A stretch of 64,000 nt of DNA, taken from NCBI RefSeq assembly GCF_001895025.1, contig NZ_BCXI01000006.1, positions 1 to 64,000 of the forward strand, given 5' to 3'. Below the pieces are notes generated by a model, which was given only the letters and a program-made list of their open reading frames with translations, was not told where the DNA came from and ran no database searches. Source of the stretch: Rhodococcus zopfii NBRC 100606 = JCM 9919. GTDB taxonomy: Bacteria; Actinomycetota; Actinomycetes; Mycobacteriales; Mycobacteriaceae. Shown piece after piece: positions 27,040 through 36,966 of this stretch (its first letter is position 1; every line of letters begins with the position of its first letter). A program made the position numbers and the translations under genes.

Positions 27040-27970
27040 AATGGGACGGGGCGGGTACGTGCGCGGCGAATTGACCGTGCATCACGATCCCGCGGCCTTG
27101 ACGAAGGTGACCAAGGCGCTGCGGGGCGTCGGACGGACGGTCGCGCTGGTGCCGACCATGGGTGCGCTGCACACGGGGCACCTGGAACTGGTGCGTCAGG
27201 CCAAGCTGACCGGTGCGGTCGTGGTCGTCTCCATCTTCGTCAATCCGCTCCAGTTCGGTGAGAACGAGGACCTCGACGCCTACCCCCGTACCCTCGACGC
27301 GGACCTCGAGCTGCTGCGGGAGGCCGGGGTCGAGCTGGCATTCGTGCCGACCGTGTCGGCCATGTACCCGGATGGGCGTCGCACGATGATCCACCCGGGT
27401 CCGCTCGGTGCGGAACTCGAGGGCGGAAGCCGGCCCACACACTTCGCAGGCATGCTCACGGTTGTGGCGAAGCTCCTTCAGATCGTCGGCCCGAACAACG
27501 CCTACTTCGGTGAGAAGGACTATCAGCAGCTCGCGTTGATCCGGCAGATGGTCGCCGATCTGAATTTCGACGTCCGCATCGTCGGGGTGCCGACGGTACG
27601 GGAGCAGGACGGCCTCGCGTTGTCCTCGAGAAATCGCTACCTCGACGAGGCGCAGCGGGAGACCGCCACCGTGTTGTCGGCCGCCCTCGTCGCGGGGGCG
27701 CATGCCGCGGCCGGTGGCGCCGAAGCGATCCTCGCGGCCGCTCGGGAGGTGCTTGCGTCCGCGCCGGAGATCGAGCTCGACTACCTCGAGGTGCGCGGCG
27801 TGGATCTCGGACAGCCACCCGAGCGCGGCGACGGCCGATTGCTGGTGGCCGCGCGGGTCGGGCCCACCCGGCTCATCGACAACGTCGGGGTGGCGATCGG
27901 TACCGGATTCCTGGAACGCGCGACCGGACCGGTCGACCCTGCCGTCGCCGACGACCTCCTGAACCGCTGA
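27032..27970 (+). CDS. panC: Pantothenate synthetase
   Basis: An enzyme of about 312 residues that ligates pantoate and beta-alanine using ATP. The HIGH-like motif is [12 protein letters not shown], followed by [32 protein letters not shown] and SSRNRYLD. Two starts compete: ATG 27023 is too close to GAAGGG, whereas GTG 27032 is nine bases from it and is preferred. Both overlap the end of the preceding gene. panD follows. Confidence 0.94.
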   Translation: MSEMGRGGYVRGELTVHHDPAALTKVTKALRGVGRTVALVPTMGALHTGHLELVRQAKLTGAVVVVSIFVNPLQFGENEDLDAYPRTLDADLELLREAGVELAFVPTVSAMYPDGRRTMIHPGPLGAELEGGSRPTHFAGMLTVVAKLLQIVGPNNAYFGEKDYQQLALIRQMVADLNFDVRIVGVPTVREQDGLALSSRNRYLDEAQRETATVLSAALVAGAHAAAGGAEAILAAAREVLASAPEIELDYLEVRGVDLGQPPERGDGRLLVAARVGPTRLIDNVGVAIGTGFLERATGPVDPAVADDLLNR

Positions 27971-28007
27971 ACACGCAGAACAGAACGACAAGAGCTGAGG
28001 CCAGTAC

Positions 28008-28445
28008 ATGTTTCGCACCATGATGAAGTCGAAGATCCACCGCGCCACGGTTACTCACGCGGACCTGCACTACGTCGGTTCGGTGACCGTCGACCAGGAC
28101 CTGATGGACGCCGCCGACCTGCTCGAGGGCGAGCAGGTGTGCATCGTCGACATCGACAACGGCAACCGCCTCGAGACGTACGTGATCGCGGGCGAGCGTG
28201 GGTCCGGGATCATCGGGATCAACGGTGCCGCAGCACGTCTGGTGAGCCCCGGTGACCTGGTCATCCTCATCGCCTACGGCGTGATGAACGAGCAGGAGTG
28301 CAAGGACTACGATCCGCGCGTGGTGTTCGTCGACGCCGACAACCGCCAGGTGGAGCTCGGCAACGATCCGGCGCACGCGCCGGAGGGGTCGGGTCTGATC
28401 ACCCCGCGCATGCTCGCCACCCTCGACTCCGGTTCGCTGGTGTAG
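28008..28445 (+). CDS. panD: Aspartate 1-decarboxylase proenzyme
   Basis: A 145-residue pyruvoyl enzyme that makes beta-alanine from aspartate. Self-cleavage occurs between G24 and S25 in HYVGSVTVD, generating the pyruvoyl group. Also present: K9, Y58 region and [12 protein letters not shown]. The C-terminal 25 residues extend past the compact barrel, as in mycobacteria, where this tail matters for PanD degradation and pyrazinamide action. Confidence 0.95.
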   Translation: MFRTMMKSKIHRATVTHADLHYVGSVTVDQDLMDAADLLEGEQVCIVDIDNGNRLETYVIAGERGSGIIGINGAAARLVSPGDLVILIAYGVMNEQECKDYDPRVVFVDADNRQVELGNDPAHAPEGSGLITPRMLATLDSGSLV

Positions 28446-28447
28446 CG

Positions 28448-29284
28448 GTGTTACTCGCCGTCGACGTCCGGAACACGAACATTGTTCTGGGCCTGTTCAC
28501 CGGCAGCGGCTCGCACGCGAAGCTGCTGCAGGACTGGCGAGTTCGCACCGAACCTCGGATGACGGGTGACGAGCTCGCGCTGCTCTTCCGCGGGTTGCTG
28601 GGTGCGGACGTCGACCGGATCACCGCGGTGTCCGCGCTGTCGACGGTGCCGTCTGTTCTCCGCGAATTGCGCGGCATGCTCGGACGGTACTGGTCGGACG
28701 TGCCGCACGTGGTCGTCGAGCCCGGTGTGCGTACCGGTGTGCCGCTGCTCGTGGACAATCCCAAGGAGGTCGGTGCCGACCGGATCGTCAACAGCCTTGC
28801 CGCGCATCACTTCTACGGTGGTCCGTGCATCGTTGTCGATTTCGGCACGTCCACGTGCGTCGATGTGGTCTCCGGCAAGGGCGAATTCCTCGGCGGTGCA
28901 ATCGCGCCCGGCATCGAGATCTCGATGGATGCACTCGCATCGCAGTCCGCGGCCCTGCGGAAGGTCGAGCTGGCACGGCCGCGCGGTGTGGTCGGCAAGA
29001 ACACCGTCGAATGCATGCAGGCCGGTGCGGTTTTCGGATTCGCAGGCATGGTGGACGGTCTGGTGCGCCGTGTGCGCGCCGAGGTTCCCGGGTTCGATCG
29101 CGACGATGTCGCGGTGATCGGCACGGGCGACAGTGCGCCGCTGATCATCCCGGAGTCGACGACGCTCCAGCATCACGAGCCGGATCTGACGCTGGAAGGG
29201 CTGCGTCTGGTGTTCGAGCGGAACCAGGCTCGACGTTCCGCCCGTCCCGGTTCTCACGGTTCCCCTAGTCGCGAATCTGTGTAA
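28448..29284 (+). CDS. coaX: Type III pantothenate kinase
   Basis: A 278-residue ASKHA-fold kinase for the first step of CoA synthesis. The first motif reads DVRNTN, with Arg in place of the usual Gly as in mycobacterial CoaX. The pantothenate-binding [12 protein letters not shown] and phosphate motif [10 protein letters not shown] are present, followed by [14 protein letters not shown] 28448 starts three bases after panD. The C-terminal 20 residues are a variable basic tail. Confidence 0.92.
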   Translation: MLLAVDVRNTNIVLGLFTGSGSHAKLLQDWRVRTEPRMTGDELALLFRGLLGADVDRITAVSALSTVPSVLRELRGMLGRYWSDVPHVVVEPGVRTGVPLLVDNPKEVGADRIVNSLAAHHFYGGPCIVVDFGTSTCVDVVSGKGEFLGGAIAPGIEISMDALASQSAALRKVELARPRGVVGKNTVECMQAGAVFGFAGMVDGLVRRVRAEVPGFDRDDVAVIGTGDSAPLIIPESTTLQHHEPDLTLEGLRLVFERNQARRSARPGSHGSPSRESV

Positions 29285-29295
29285 GAATGGTCGGC

Positions 29296-29337
29296 GTGAT
29301 CCGCTGCATGAGTGCCCAGGAGTGTTGTCGAGGCTGA
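29296..29337 (+). CDS. Cysteine-rich leader peptide upstream of the rhodanese-like gene
   Basis: GTG 29296 opens a 13-codon frame MIRCMSAQECCRG with cysteines at 4, 10 and 11. The tandem TGT TGT codons lie at 29323-29328. It follows the coaX stop by eleven bases and a TAAGAAT-like box by seven, so a leaderless transcript is plausible. It belongs to a different sequence type from the HVDLCR leaders but serves the same apparent purpose. The tandem cysteine codons are part of the left arm of a hairpin that covers the ribosome site of the next gene. Confidence 0.75.
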   Translation: MIRCMSAQECCRG

Positions 29338-29370
29338 CGTCCGCCTCGATCGATAACACATTCCTGGGAG
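29315..29370 (+). promoter_or_regulatory. Cysteine-codon hairpin that sequesters the rhodanese ribosome site
   Basis: CCCAGGA (29315-29321) pairs with TCCTGGG (29362-29368), TGTT (29323-29326) with AACA (29355-29358), and TCGAGGC (29328-29334) with GCCTCGA (29343-29349). The right arm includes GGGAG (29366-29370), the ribosome site of ATG 29378. A ribosome stalled on the cysteine codons would occupy the left arm and free the ribosome site. This gives a simple mechanism for induction at low cysteine. Confidence 0.7.
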
Positions 29371-29377
29371 TTTTCTC

Positions 29378-29839
29378 ATGCGCGCTGCGCTTGCTGTTTC
29401 TGCATCTTTCTCCGCTTCCTCTGCTACGGCTTCCGTCGGCGTGTTGCCGCTGACGACAGAGCGGACCTATCCCACCGAGCTCGCCGCCGCCGTGGCCCGT
29501 GGCGCCGTCGTCGTCGACATCCGTACCAGCGCCGAGCGCACCGTCCAGGGCACCCTTCCGGGCGCTCTCGCGATCGACTCCTCGTTGTTGACGCGGCGCC
29601 TCGACCCGGCCGGGGCCGAGCGGCTGGCTCTCGCTGTCGATCGTGATGTCGAATGGGTCGTCGTGTCCGCGGACGGGCCGCTCGCGCATCGCGCCGTCGC
29701 GGCCCTGCAGGAACTCGGCCTGCGTCGCGCGACCGGCCTCGTCGGCGGGTATGCCGCGATCAAGACGGCCGGCCTCGTCGACGCTGTCACCCGCGCGCAG
29801 CACATCGCGGACGACGTGGCCCGCGTCACGGCGCATTGA
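29378..29839 (+). CDS. Rhodanese-like domain protein lacking the catalytic cysteine
   Basis: A 153-residue single-domain rhodanese fold: AVARGAVVVDIRTSAERTVQG at the N-terminal part, and EWVVVSADGPLAHRAVAAL...LGLRRATGLVGGYAAIK. The active-site loop, normally C-R-x-G-x-R after the fourth strand, reads SADGPLAHR without cysteine; the protein contains no cysteine at all and no internal methionine. It is therefore not a classical sulfurtransferase and may bind or present a ligand instead. The gene sits behind a cysteine-codon leader between coaX and lysS, where mycobacteria have only a tiny gene. The Ala/Ser-rich N-terminus is unusual but not a clear signal peptide. Confidence 0.8.
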   Translation: MRAALAVSASFSASSATASVGVLPLTTERTYPTELAAAVARGAVVVDIRTSAERTVQGTLPGALAIDSSLLTRRLDPAGAERLALAVDRDVEWVVVSADGPLAHRAVAALQELGLRRATGLVGGYAAIKTAGLVDAVTRAQHIADDVARVTAH

Positions 29840-29947
29840 AATTCCGCTCACGATTGGACCGAGCTCCGCTCCCTGTTGCAGCGGGCTCGCTTCGTCGGAG
29901 GAGGTCTGCGGCAGTCGTGCCTGCGGGTTCCGATAGTCTGGTTACCC

Positions 29948-31459
29948 GTGAGTGATGCCAGCGTTCAGCAGTCCGACGACACCCCCGAGCAGATCCGGGT
30001 CCGCCGCGAGAAGCGCGAACGACTCCTGGCGCAGGGCAAGGACGCGTATCCCGTCGTCGTGCCCCGCACCCACACACTTGCAGAGATTCGTGCGAAGTAC
30101 CCCGAACTCGAACCCGACACCGCCACCGGAGAACAGGTCGGTGTCGCCGGCCGGGTGATGTTCTTCCGCAACACCGGCAAGTTGTGCTTCGCGACGCTGC
30201 AGGAGGGCGACGGCACGCAGCTGCAGGTCATGCTGAGTCTGGCCGGTATAGGCGAGGACTCGCTCGCGGCCTGGAAGTCGGATGTGGATCTCGGTGACTT
30301 CGTGTTCGTGCACGGCGAGGTGATCAGTTCCCGTCGCGGTGAGCTGAGCGTCATGGCCGACACCTGGCAGATGGCCGCGAAGTCGTTGCGTCCGATGCCT
30401 GTCGCGCACAAGGAGATGAGCGAGGAGTCGCGGGTCCGGCAGCGGTACGTCGACCTGATCGTGCGCCCGGAGGCTCGTGAGAACGCGCGGATGCGTGTCG
30501 CGGTGGTCCGGGAACTGCGCAATGCGCTCGAGCGCCGGGGCTTCCTCGAGGTCGAGACCCCGATGCTGCAGACGCTGCACGGTGGCGCTGCCGCGCGGCC
30601 GTTCGTCACTCATTCGAATGCGCTCGACATGGATCTGTTCCTGCGTATCGCACCGGAGTTGTTCCTCAAGCGCTGCGTCGTCGGTGGAATCGACAAGGTC
30701 TTCGAGATCAACCGGAATTTCCGCAACGAGGGCGCCGACTCGACGCATTCCCCGGAATTCTCGATGTTGGAAACGTACGAGGCTTACGGGACCTACGACG
30801 ATTCGGCGCGCATGATCCGCGAGATGATCCAGGAAGTTGCTTTCGCGGTGTTCGGGTCGTACGTGGTGACCCTCACCGACGGTACCGAGTACGACCTCGG
30901 CGGCGAATGGAAGACCCTCGAGATGTATCCGTCGTTGTCCGAGGCGATCGGTACCGACGTCACACCGGACACCACGGTCGGGGAGTTGCTGGCGCTCGCG
31001 GAGCGGGTCGGGCTCGAGGTGCCGAAGGACAAGGGATACGGCCACGGCAAGCTCGTGGAGGAATTGTGGGAGCACATGTGCGGCGATCAGCTGTACCAGC
31101 CTACGTTCGTTCGCGACTTCCCGGTCGAGACGTCCCCGCTGACCCGCGATCACCGCACTCAGCGCGGCGTGACCGAGAAGTGGGATCTTTATGTGCGCGG
31201 ATTCGAACTCGCAACCGGATATTCGGAACTGGTGGACCCGGTGATCCAGCGGGAACGTTTCCTCGATCAGGCGCGTCTGGCCGCGGCGGGTGACGACGAG
31301 GCGATGGTGCTGGACGAGGATTTCCTCGCGGCGATGGAACAGGGTATGCCGCCCACGACCGGTACCGGTATGGGAATCGATCGGTTGCTCATGGCACTCA
31401 CCGGACTGGGAATCAGGGAAACCATCCTGTTTCCAATTGTTCGGCCTTCCGCCCGGTAA
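29948..31459 (+). CDS. lysS: Lysyl-tRNA synthetase, class II
   Basis: A 503-residue synthetase with an N-terminal OB-fold anticodon domain (about 60-170) and the class II catalytic core. Motif 2 is in [31 protein letters not shown] and motif 3 in [18 protein letters not shown] 29948 lies eight bases after TAGTCT, so the message may be leaderless. Corresponds in position to mycobacterial lysS (Rv3598c), upstream of lsr2. Confidence 0.95.
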   Translation: MSDASVQQSDDTPEQIRVRREKRERLLAQGKDAYPVVVPRTHTLAEIRAKYPELEPDTATGEQVGVAGRVMFFRNTGKLCFATLQEGDGTQLQVMLSLAGIGEDSLAAWKSDVDLGDFVFVHGEVISSRRGELSVMADTWQMAAKSLRPMPVAHKEMSEESRVRQRYVDLIVRPEARENARMRVAVVRELRNALERRGFLEVETPMLQTLHGGAAARPFVTHSNALDMDLFLRIAPELFLKRCVVGGIDKVFEINRNFRNEGADSTHSPEFSMLETYEAYGTYDDSARMIREMIQEVAFAVFGSYVVTLTDGTEYDLGGEWKTLEMYPSLSEAIGTDVTPDTTVGELLALAERVGLEVPKDKGYGHGKLVEELWEHMCGDQLYQPTFVRDFPVETSPLTRDHRTQRGVTEKWDLYVRGFELATGYSELVDPVIQRERFLDQARLAAAGDDEAMVLDEDFLAAMEQGMPPTTGTGMGIDRLLMALTGLGIRETILFPIVRPSAR

Positions 31460-31485
31460 TTCCGCGCCCATACGGGGAATCCGTA

Positions 31486-31513
31486 TTGCCATTGTGTAAT
31501 TCGCATGTACTCT
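31486..31513 (+). promoter_or_regulatory. Putative lsr2 promoter
   Basis: TTGCCA (31486-31491) and TACTCT (31508-31513) are spaced by 16 bases and fit a SigA promoter. The region is more AT-rich than its surroundings, which would also suit binding by Lsr2 itself (inference). The transcript would have a leader of about 45 bases containing GAGAGGA. Confidence 0.5.
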
Positions 31514-31565
31514 TGTGCGCGTAGCCGGGGGGCTGAGCGTTTTCATTCGAGAGGATTTGCGGCAC

Positions 31566-31928
31566 ATGGCGAAGAAGGTCACCGTCACGCTGATCGACGA
31601 TGTGGATCAGGAATCGGCGGCGGACGAGACCGTGGAATTCGGGATCGACGGCGTCACCTATGAGATCGATCTGTCCGACGAGAATGCAGCGAAACTGCGC
31701 GAGCAATTCGAATTCTGGGCGGAGCACGCCCGCAAGGTGGGCGGTCGGAAGCGTCCGAAAGCAGTTCCGGCCGCTCCGTCCGGGCGGAAGTCTTCGCGGA
31801 ACGCCACCCCGGATCGGGAGAAGAGCGCCGTCATTCGGGAATGGGCTCGCGAGAACGACTACGCGGTCTCGACGCGCGGACGCATCTCCGCGGAAATTGT
31901 CGAGGCGTACAACGAGGCACACGCATAG
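31566..31928 (+). CDS. lsr2: Lsr2 nucleoid-associated protein
   Basis: A 120-residue H-NS-like protein that binds AT-rich DNA and silences acquired genes. The N-terminal dimerisation domain begins [28 protein letters not shown]; a linker rich in Lys/Ser/Pro follows; the C-terminal DNA-binding domain contains [30 protein letters not shown] with the RGR AT-hook-like motif. ATG 31566 is chosen; an in-frame GTG at 31515 would add residues not found in the family. Confidence 0.96.
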   Translation: MAKKVTVTLIDDVDQESAADETVEFGIDGVTYEIDLSDENAAKLREQFEFWAEHARKVGGRKRPKAVPAAPSGRKSSRNATPDREKSAVIREWARENDYAVSTRGRISAEIVEAYNEAHA

Positions 31929-31955
31929 GCGGCTGCAGGGCCGAAGCGTACGAGC

Positions 31956-31988
31956 GAGGCGCCACCCGACGTCGTCGGGTGGCGCCTC
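31956..31988. terminator. Perfect 15-bp hairpin after lsr2
   Basis: GAGGCGCCACCCGAC (31956-31970) pairs with GTCGGGTGGCGCCTC (31974-31988) with a three-base loop. It lies 28 bases after the lsr2 stop and is a strong terminator candidate despite the missing T-tract. Confidence 0.75.
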
Positions 31989-32341
31989 GCCGTCTCGGTT
32001 GTCCGGGGTGGGGTGCGCACAGATCGGTGGCAGGTGGGGGCACCGTCGACCGCGCCCGCCCGCAGGCCGCACGCGGACCCCGCCGGGTTGTTCGCTTCAG
32101 GCGTAGAGCTTGCGGAAACGTATGGGCGACGTGCAGCGTTAGCACTCGTGACCGGGTTTCGAAGTTCCGCCGAACGGGGTAGAGGGGAAGCGGGCCGAAA
32201 CCACGGCAACTAGAGTGTCAAGTGGGGTCGTGGAACCTTCGCCGGTTCGACGACGACTCGAGTGCCGGAGCGAAACGCGGCGGCCGGGTCCGGGACAATC
32301 CTCGTACCGGATCCGCCGGCCGGAGAGTGTGAGGGAGTGCG
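31989..32341. other. Upstream region of clpC1
   Basis: This part of the 413-bp lsr2-clpC1 gap holds no gene. A TANNNT-type box TAGAGT at 32211-32216 could start a clpC1 transcript with a leader of about 120 bases. A short inverted repeat GTTC-CGCC-GAAC lies at 32164-32175, upstream of that box. In related bacteria clpC1 is activated by ClgR, but no confident ClgR site was recognised. Confidence 0.5.
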
Positions 32342-34885
32342 ATGTTCGAAAGGTTCACCGATCGCGCGCGGCGCGTCGTCGTCCTGGCTCAGGAAGAGGC
32401 CAGGATGCTCAACCACAACTACATCGGCACGGAGCACATCCTCCTCGGCCTCATCCACGAGGGTGAGGGCGTGGCCGCGAAGTCGCTCGAGTCGTTGGGG
32501 ATCTCGCTCGAAGGCGTGCGTAGCCAGGTCGAGGAGATCATCGGTCAGGGACAGCAGGCGCCGTCCGGGCACATCCCGTTCACGCCCCGTGCCAAGAAGG
32601 TCCTCGAGCTGAGCCTGCGCGAGGCACTGCAGCTCGGACACAACTACATCGGTACCGAGCACATCCTGCTCGGCCTGATCCGCGAGGGTGAGGGCGTCGC
32701 GGCCCAGGTGCTGGTCAAGCTCGGCGCCGACCTCAACCGTGTGCGTCAGCAGGTCATCCAGCTGCTGTCCGGTTACCAGGGCAAGGAACCCCAGGAGACC
32801 GGCACGAGCCGCGGCGAGGCCGGCACCCCGTCGACGTCTCTCGTGCTGGACCAGTTCGGCCGCAACCTTACGCAGGCTGCGCTCGAGGGCAAGCTCGATC
32901 CGGTCATCGGCCGCGCGAAGGAAATCGAGCGGGTCATGCAGGTGCTGTCCCGCCGCACCAAGAACAATCCGGTGCTCATCGGCGAACCCGGTGTCGGTAA
33001 GACCGCCGTCGTCGAAGGCCTCGCACAGGCCATCGTCAACGGTGAGGTCCCCGAGACCCTCAAGGACAAGCAGCTCTACACGCTCGACCTCGGTTCGCTC
33101 GTCGCCGGTTCCCGCTACCGCGGTGACTTCGAGGAACGCCTGAAGAAGGTCCTCAAGGAGATCAACAGCCGCGGCGACATCATCCTGTTCATCGACGAGC
33201 TGCACACGCTGGTCGGTGCGGGTGCCGCGGAGGGTGCGATCGATGCCGCGTCGATCCTCAAGCCGAAGCTTGCCCGCGGTGAGCTGCAGACCATCGGCGC
33301 GACCACCCTCGACGAGTACCGCAAGTACATCGAGAAGGACGCCGCCCTCGAGCGCCGCTTCCAGCCGGTACAGGTCGGTGAGCCGACGGTCGAGCACACC
33401 ATCGAGATCCTCAAGGGGCTGCGCGACCGGTACGAGGCGCATCACCGCGTCTCGATCACCGACAAGGCGCTCGTCGCCGCCGCGACCCTCGCGGACCGGT
33501 ACATCAACGACCGCTTCCTGCCGGACAAGGCCATCGACCTCATCGACGAGGCCGGTGCCCGGATGCGTATCCGCCGGATGACCGCGCCGCCGGACCTGCG
33601 CGAGTTCGACGACCGGATCGCCGACGCTCGTCGCGAGAAGGAATCCGCGATCGACGCGCAGGACTTCGAGAAGGCCGCGAGCCTGCGCGACAAGGAGAAG
33701 CAGCTCGTCGCGCAGCGCGCGGAGCGGGAGAAGCAGTGGCGTGCCGGTGACCTCGATGTCATCGCGGAGGTCGACGAGGAGCAGATCGCCGAGGTCCTCG
33801 CGAACTGGACCGGTATCCCGGTGTTCAAGCTCACCGAGGAGGAGACCACCCGTCTGCTCCGCATGGAGGACGAGCTGCACAAGCGGATCATCGGCCAGGA
33901 GGACGCCGTCAAGGCGGTCGCCCGGGCGATCCGTCGTACCCGTGCCGGCCTGAAGGATCCGAAGCGTCCGTCCGGTTCGTTCATCTTCGCCGGCCCGTCC
34001 GGCGTCGGTAAGACCGAGCTGTCCAAGGCGCTCGCGAACTTCCTGTTCGGTGAGGACGATGCGCTCATCCAGATCGACATGGGCGAGTTCCACGACCGCT
34101 TCACCGCGTCCCGCCTGTTCGGTGCGCCTCCCGGATACGTCGGGTACGAGGAGGGCGGCCAGCTCACCGAGAAGGTGCGCCGCAAGCCGTTCTCCGTCGT
34201 CCTGTTCGACGAGATCGAGAAGGCCCACCAGGAGATCTACAACACGCTCCTGCAGGTCCTCGAGGACGGCCGTCTCACCGACGGTCAGGGTCGCACCGTC
34301 GACTTCAAGAACACGGTGCTGATCTTCACCTCGAACCTGGGCACCGCCGACATCTCGAAGGCCGTCGGCCTCGGCTTCACGGCCGGTTCCGGCGACCAGT
34401 CGAACTACGAGCGGATGAAGAACAAGGTCCACGACGAGCTCAAGAAGCACTTCCGTCCCGAGTTCCTCAACCGTATCGACGACATCATCGTCTTCCACCA
34501 GCTGACTCAGGCGCAGATCATCGAGATGGTCGACCTGATGATCGGCCGGGTCGAGGCGCAGTTGAAGAACAAGGACATGGGCATCGAGCTCACCGAGAAG
34601 GCGAAGGCGCTGCTTGCCAAGCGGGGCTTCGATCCGGTTCTGGGTGCGCGGCCGCTGCGTCGCACTATCCAGCGCGAGATCGAGGACCAGCTTTCCGAGA
34701 AGATCCTCTTCGGTGAGATCGGCCCCGGCCAGATCGTCCTCGTCGACGTCGACGGCTGGGACGGCGAGGGCGCCGGCGAGAACGCGAAGTTCACGTTCAC
34801 GCCGAGCGAGAAGCCGGCCGAGGTGCCGGACACCCCGGCAGTCGCCCTGGCGAAGACCGTGGAGGGCGAGGCGGAAGCCCAGTAG
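32342..34885 (+). CDS. clpC1: ClpC1 AAA+ unfoldase of the Clp protease
   Basis: An 847-residue unfoldase that feeds substrates to ClpP1P2. Two Clp-N repeats are clear (each with [14 protein letters not shown]). First AAA domain: Walker [11 protein letters not shown] and Walker [13 protein letters not shown]-containing middle domain ([23 protein letters not shown]) precedes the second AAA domain with [10 protein letters not shown] and LFDEIEKAH. Residues 1-145 are the site targeted by cyclomarin-type antibiotics in mycobacteria. The C-terminal 40 residues are acidic and Pro-rich. ATG 32342 follows GAGGGAG. Confidence 0.97.
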   Translation: MFERFTDRARRVVVLAQEEARMLNHNYIGTEHILLGLIHEGEGVAAKSLESLGISLEGVRSQVEEIIGQGQQAPSGHIPFTPRAKKVLELSLREALQLGHNYIGTEHILLGLIREGEGVAAQVLVKLGADLNRVRQQVIQLLSGYQGKEPQETGTSRGEAGTPSTSLVLDQFGRNLTQAALEGKLDPVIGRAKEIERVMQVLSRRTKNNPVLIGEPGVGKTAVVEGLAQAIVNGEVPETLKDKQLYTLDLGSLVAGSRYRGDFEERLKKVLKEINSRGDIILFIDELHTLVGAGAAEGAIDAASILKPKLARGELQTIGATTLDEYRKYIEKDAALERRFQPVQVGEPTVEHTIEILKGLRDRYEAHHRVSITDKALVAAATLADRYINDRFLPDKAIDLIDEAGARMRIRRMTAPPDLREFDDRIADARREKESAIDAQDFEKAASLRDKEKQLVAQRAEREKQWRAGDLDVIAEVDEEQIAEVLANWTGIPVFKLTEEETTRLLRMEDELHKRIIGQEDAVKAVARAIRRTRAGLKDPKRPSGSFIFAGPSGVGKTELSKALANFLFGEDDALIQIDMGEFHDRFTASRLFGAPPGYVGYEEGGQLTEKVRRKPFSVVLFDEIEKAHQEIYNTLLQVLEDGRLTDGQGRTVDFKNTVLIFTSNLGTADISKAVGLGFTAGSGDQSNYERMKNKVHDELKKHFRPEFLNRIDDIIVFHQLTQAQIIEMVDLMIGRVEAQLKNKDMGIELTEKAKALLAKRGFDPVLGARPLRRTIQREIEDQLSEKILFGEIGPGQIVLVDVDGWDGEGAGENAKFTFTPSEKPAEVPDTPAVALAKTVEGEAEAQ

Positions 34886-34911
34886 GGCCTCGGCCACGAG
34901 ATCGAGCACGA

Positions 34912-34949
34912 CGAACGGGCGGCACCTTCCGGAAGGTGCCGCCCGTTCG
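34912..34949. terminator. Perfect 19-bp palindrome between clpC1 and the convergent gene
   Basis: The bases 34912-34930 are exactly complementary to 34931-34949 without a loop (centre TTCC/GGAA). It lies between the ends of clpC1 and the TIGR03086 gene and probably terminates transcription from both sides. Confidence 0.75.
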
Positions 34950-34957
34950 CGTTCGTT

Positions 34958-35554
34958 CTAGCCGCGCCAGGGTGCGCTCTCACGCCCGGCCCAATTGACG
35001 AGCCGTTCGGTCGCGCCCGCGTCGTCGGCCGTCGGGACGACCGGACCGAACGGCACGAAGCCGCCGCGGGGAGATTCCGGCAGCGCCTTCTGCATGATCG
35101 CGAGCGCGGCCTCCGCCAGAGCGGAGTCGGCTTCCGACGGCTGCCCCGTCGCGACGGCGAGATCCCAGCCGTGCACGAGAACCTCGTTCAGCGAGACCAG
35201 CATCGCGGCGCGCCCCGGGAACGTGCCCCACGGCGCGACGACGGCCCGGTCGAGCACCGCGTCGTCGTTCCACACCTGCCAGTAGCGGTCGGCGGTGCCG
35301 TCCAGGGTGGCCGGCCAGGCGTCGTCGGCGACACCGGTGATCACCTCGGGTGCGTCGGCCACGCTCTCGCCGAGACCGAGCAGACGCCCGCGCTCGATGG
35401 TCGCGGTGAGGTGGCCCATCAGGGCGCGGACATCGAATTCTGTGCACGGGGTGGGACCGGTGAGCTGATCGGGGGTGACTCCGGCGAACAGATCGTGGGC
35501 CCATGCCAGCGCGGCATGGAAGAGGGGACGGGGATCGGCTGTCGTGGTTGTCAT
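34958..35554 (-). CDS. TIGR03086 family metal-binding protein (DinB/mycothiol-transferase-like)
   Basis: A 198-residue helical-bundle protein. It has the family features LTGPTPCTEFDVRALMGHLTATIERG with the conserved histidine, and NEVLVHGWDLAVATGQ with HGWDLA, a pattern shared with mycothiol-dependent maleylpyruvate isomerase-like proteins. These often act as thiol transferases in mycothiol-producing bacteria; the substrate is unknown. ATG 35554 is 148 bp divergent from the OsmC gene. Confidence 0.82.
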   Translation of the reverse strand: MTTTTADPRPLFHAALAWAHDLFAGVTPDQLTGPTPCTEFDVRALMGHLTATIERGRLLGLGESVADAPEVITGVADDAWPATLDGTADRYWQVWNDDAVLDRAVVAPWGTFPGRAAMLVSLNEVLVHGWDLAVATGQPSEADSALAEAALAIMQKALPESPRGGFVPFGPVVPTADDAGATERLVNWAGRESAPWRG

Positions 35555-35702
35555 GCGACCATCGTCGATCGAATTCAGGACAGATTCGGTCCTATTGCAC
35601 CGTCGGCTTCCGGGGTAATCCGAATCCGGACGCCGATTTCGTTGCCGCAGCGTAGGTTCGGCACCGAAGGCACGGTTCGTATTCGAGTCGAGAGGACGCG
35701 CA

Positions 35703-36140
35703 ATGCCCACACGCACCGCACGCACCGCATGGAACGGTGGCCTCCAGGACGGTTCCGGACAGGTGGAACTGAGCAGCTCGGGGCGCGGCACGTTCGACGT
35801 GTCGTTCCCGAAGCGCGCCGCGGACGACGCCGACGGCACCACCAGCCCCGAGGAACTGATCGCCGCCGCGCACTCGTCGTGCTTCGCGATGCAGTTGTCC
35901 GCGTTGATCGCCGAAGCCGGTGGCACACCGCAGAGCCTGGAGGTGACCGCCGACGTCTCGCTCGGCCCCGATCCGGCCGGCGGATTCCGGCTCACCGGTA
36001 TCACCTTGACCGTGCGCGGCGAGGTCGACGGGCTCGACGCCGCCGGGTTCGCCGAGGCCGCACAAGCCGCGAAGGCCGGATGCCCGGTGAGCAAGGCGCT
36101 GACAGGGGTCGAGATCAGCCTCGACGCCTCGCTGGAGTGA
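35703..36140 (+). CDS. OsmC family peroxiredoxin
   Basis: A 145-residue organic hydroperoxide reductase. The peroxidatic cysteine lies in AAAHSSCFAMQLS and the resolving cysteine in AKAGCPVSKAL, spaced as in OsmC. Length is typical. OsmC proteins detoxify fatty-acid hydroperoxides. The gene opens a small thiol-stress group with the FrnE-like gene downstream and the divergent TIGR03086 gene. Confidence 0.92.
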   Translation: MPTRTARTAWNGGLQDGSGQVELSSSGRGTFDVSFPKRAADDADGTTSPEELIAAAHSSCFAMQLSALIAEAGGTPQSLEVTADVSLGPDPAGGFRLTGITLTVRGEVDGLDAAGFAEAAQAAKAGCPVSKALTGVEISLDASLE

Positions 36141-36186
36141 CCGGCCGGCGGGAACATCGCGGCGCCGGACGCTGTTGCACCGGCAC

Positions 36187-36894
36187 GTGAGCTTCCAAGA
36201 GAACACCGCCCGGATCGAGATCTGGTCCGACATCGCCTGCCCGTGGTGCTACATCGGAAAGCGGCGCTTCGCCCAGGCACTGGACGAATTCGAGCACCGC
36301 GACCGACTGTCCGTGACCTGGCATTCGTACCAGCTGGCCCCGGACACACCGGTGGGCCTGCGGCGCCCCGAGGTCGACGCGCTCGTCGAGATGAAAGGCA
36401 TCCCGGCCGAGCAGGTGCGGCAGATGTTCGCGCACGTCGCGAGCGTCGCAGCGGGGGACGGCCTCGACATCGACTTCGACACCGTGATCGCGGCGAACAC
36501 CTTCGACGCACACCGGCTGCTGCACCTGGCAGGTGAACGACGTGACGCAGTGCTCGAGGCACTGTTCCGCGCGCACTTCGTCGAGGGCGAGATCGTCGAC
36601 GACCGAGACACGCTCGTGCGGATCGCCGCGTCGGCAGGTCTCGACCCCGAGGCGGTCCGTGCCGGGCTCGAGGCGGACGCGGGCGCCGACGCGGTACGTG
36701 CGGACCTGCTCGAAGCCCGCGCGCTGGGCGTGAGCGGTGTGCCGTTCTTCGTCGCGAACCGAGCGGTCGCGGTGTCGGGTGCACAACCGAAGGAGGTGTT
36801 CCTCGCGCTTCTGCAGCGCGCGCTCGAGGACGCCGACACCGCACTCGAAGCGGATCGGGCGGCGGCCTGCGACACCGACGGTTGCACCATCTGA
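36187..36894 (+). CDS. DsbA family oxidoreductase (FrnE-like)
   Basis: A 235-residue thioredoxin-fold protein with an inserted helical domain. The active site is CPWC in SDIACPWCYIGKRRF, the cis-Pro loop is GVSGVPFFV, and NTFDAHRLLHLA is a FrnE/2-hydroxychromene isomerase-like motif. No signal peptide is present, so it acts in the cytoplasm. A C-terminal CDTDGC pair may form a second disulfide, as in FrnE of Deinococcus. GTG 36187 is the chosen start. Confidence 0.88.
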   Translation: MSFQENTARIEIWSDIACPWCYIGKRRFAQALDEFEHRDRLSVTWHSYQLAPDTPVGLRRPEVDALVEMKGIPAEQVRQMFAHVASVAAGDGLDIDFDTVIAANTFDAHRLLHLAGERRDAVLEALFRAHFVEGEIVDDRDTLVRIAASAGLDPEAVRAGLEADAGADAVRADLLEARALGVSGVPFFVANRAVAVSGAQPKEVFLALLQRALEDADTALEADRAAACDTDGCTI

Positions 36895-36912
36895 TCGTCG
36901 CCCACCGACAGG

Positions 36913-36944
36913 ACAGCCGCGCGCGTGAGGACGCGCGCGGCTGT
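36913..36944. terminator. Perfect 14-bp hairpin between convergent genes
   Basis: ACAGCCGCGCGCGT (36913-36926) pairs with ACGCGCGCGGCTGT (36931-36944) around the loop GAGG. It separates the FrnE-like gene from mhuD on the opposite strand. Confidence 0.75.
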
Positions 36945-36966
36945 CGTGTGGTTCAGCGGATGTGGG

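Noticed and set aside
32164-32175. GTTC-CGCC-GAAC upstream of clpC1 as a ClgR operator
   Set aside because: The arms are only four bases and the arrangement does not match published ClgR patterns that I can recall with confidence.
32210-34909. An 899-codon minus-strand frame opposite clpC1
   Set aside because: It is the mirror of the strongly conserved clpC1 codons; its Leu/Val/Asp/Glu-rich repeats have no family resemblance.
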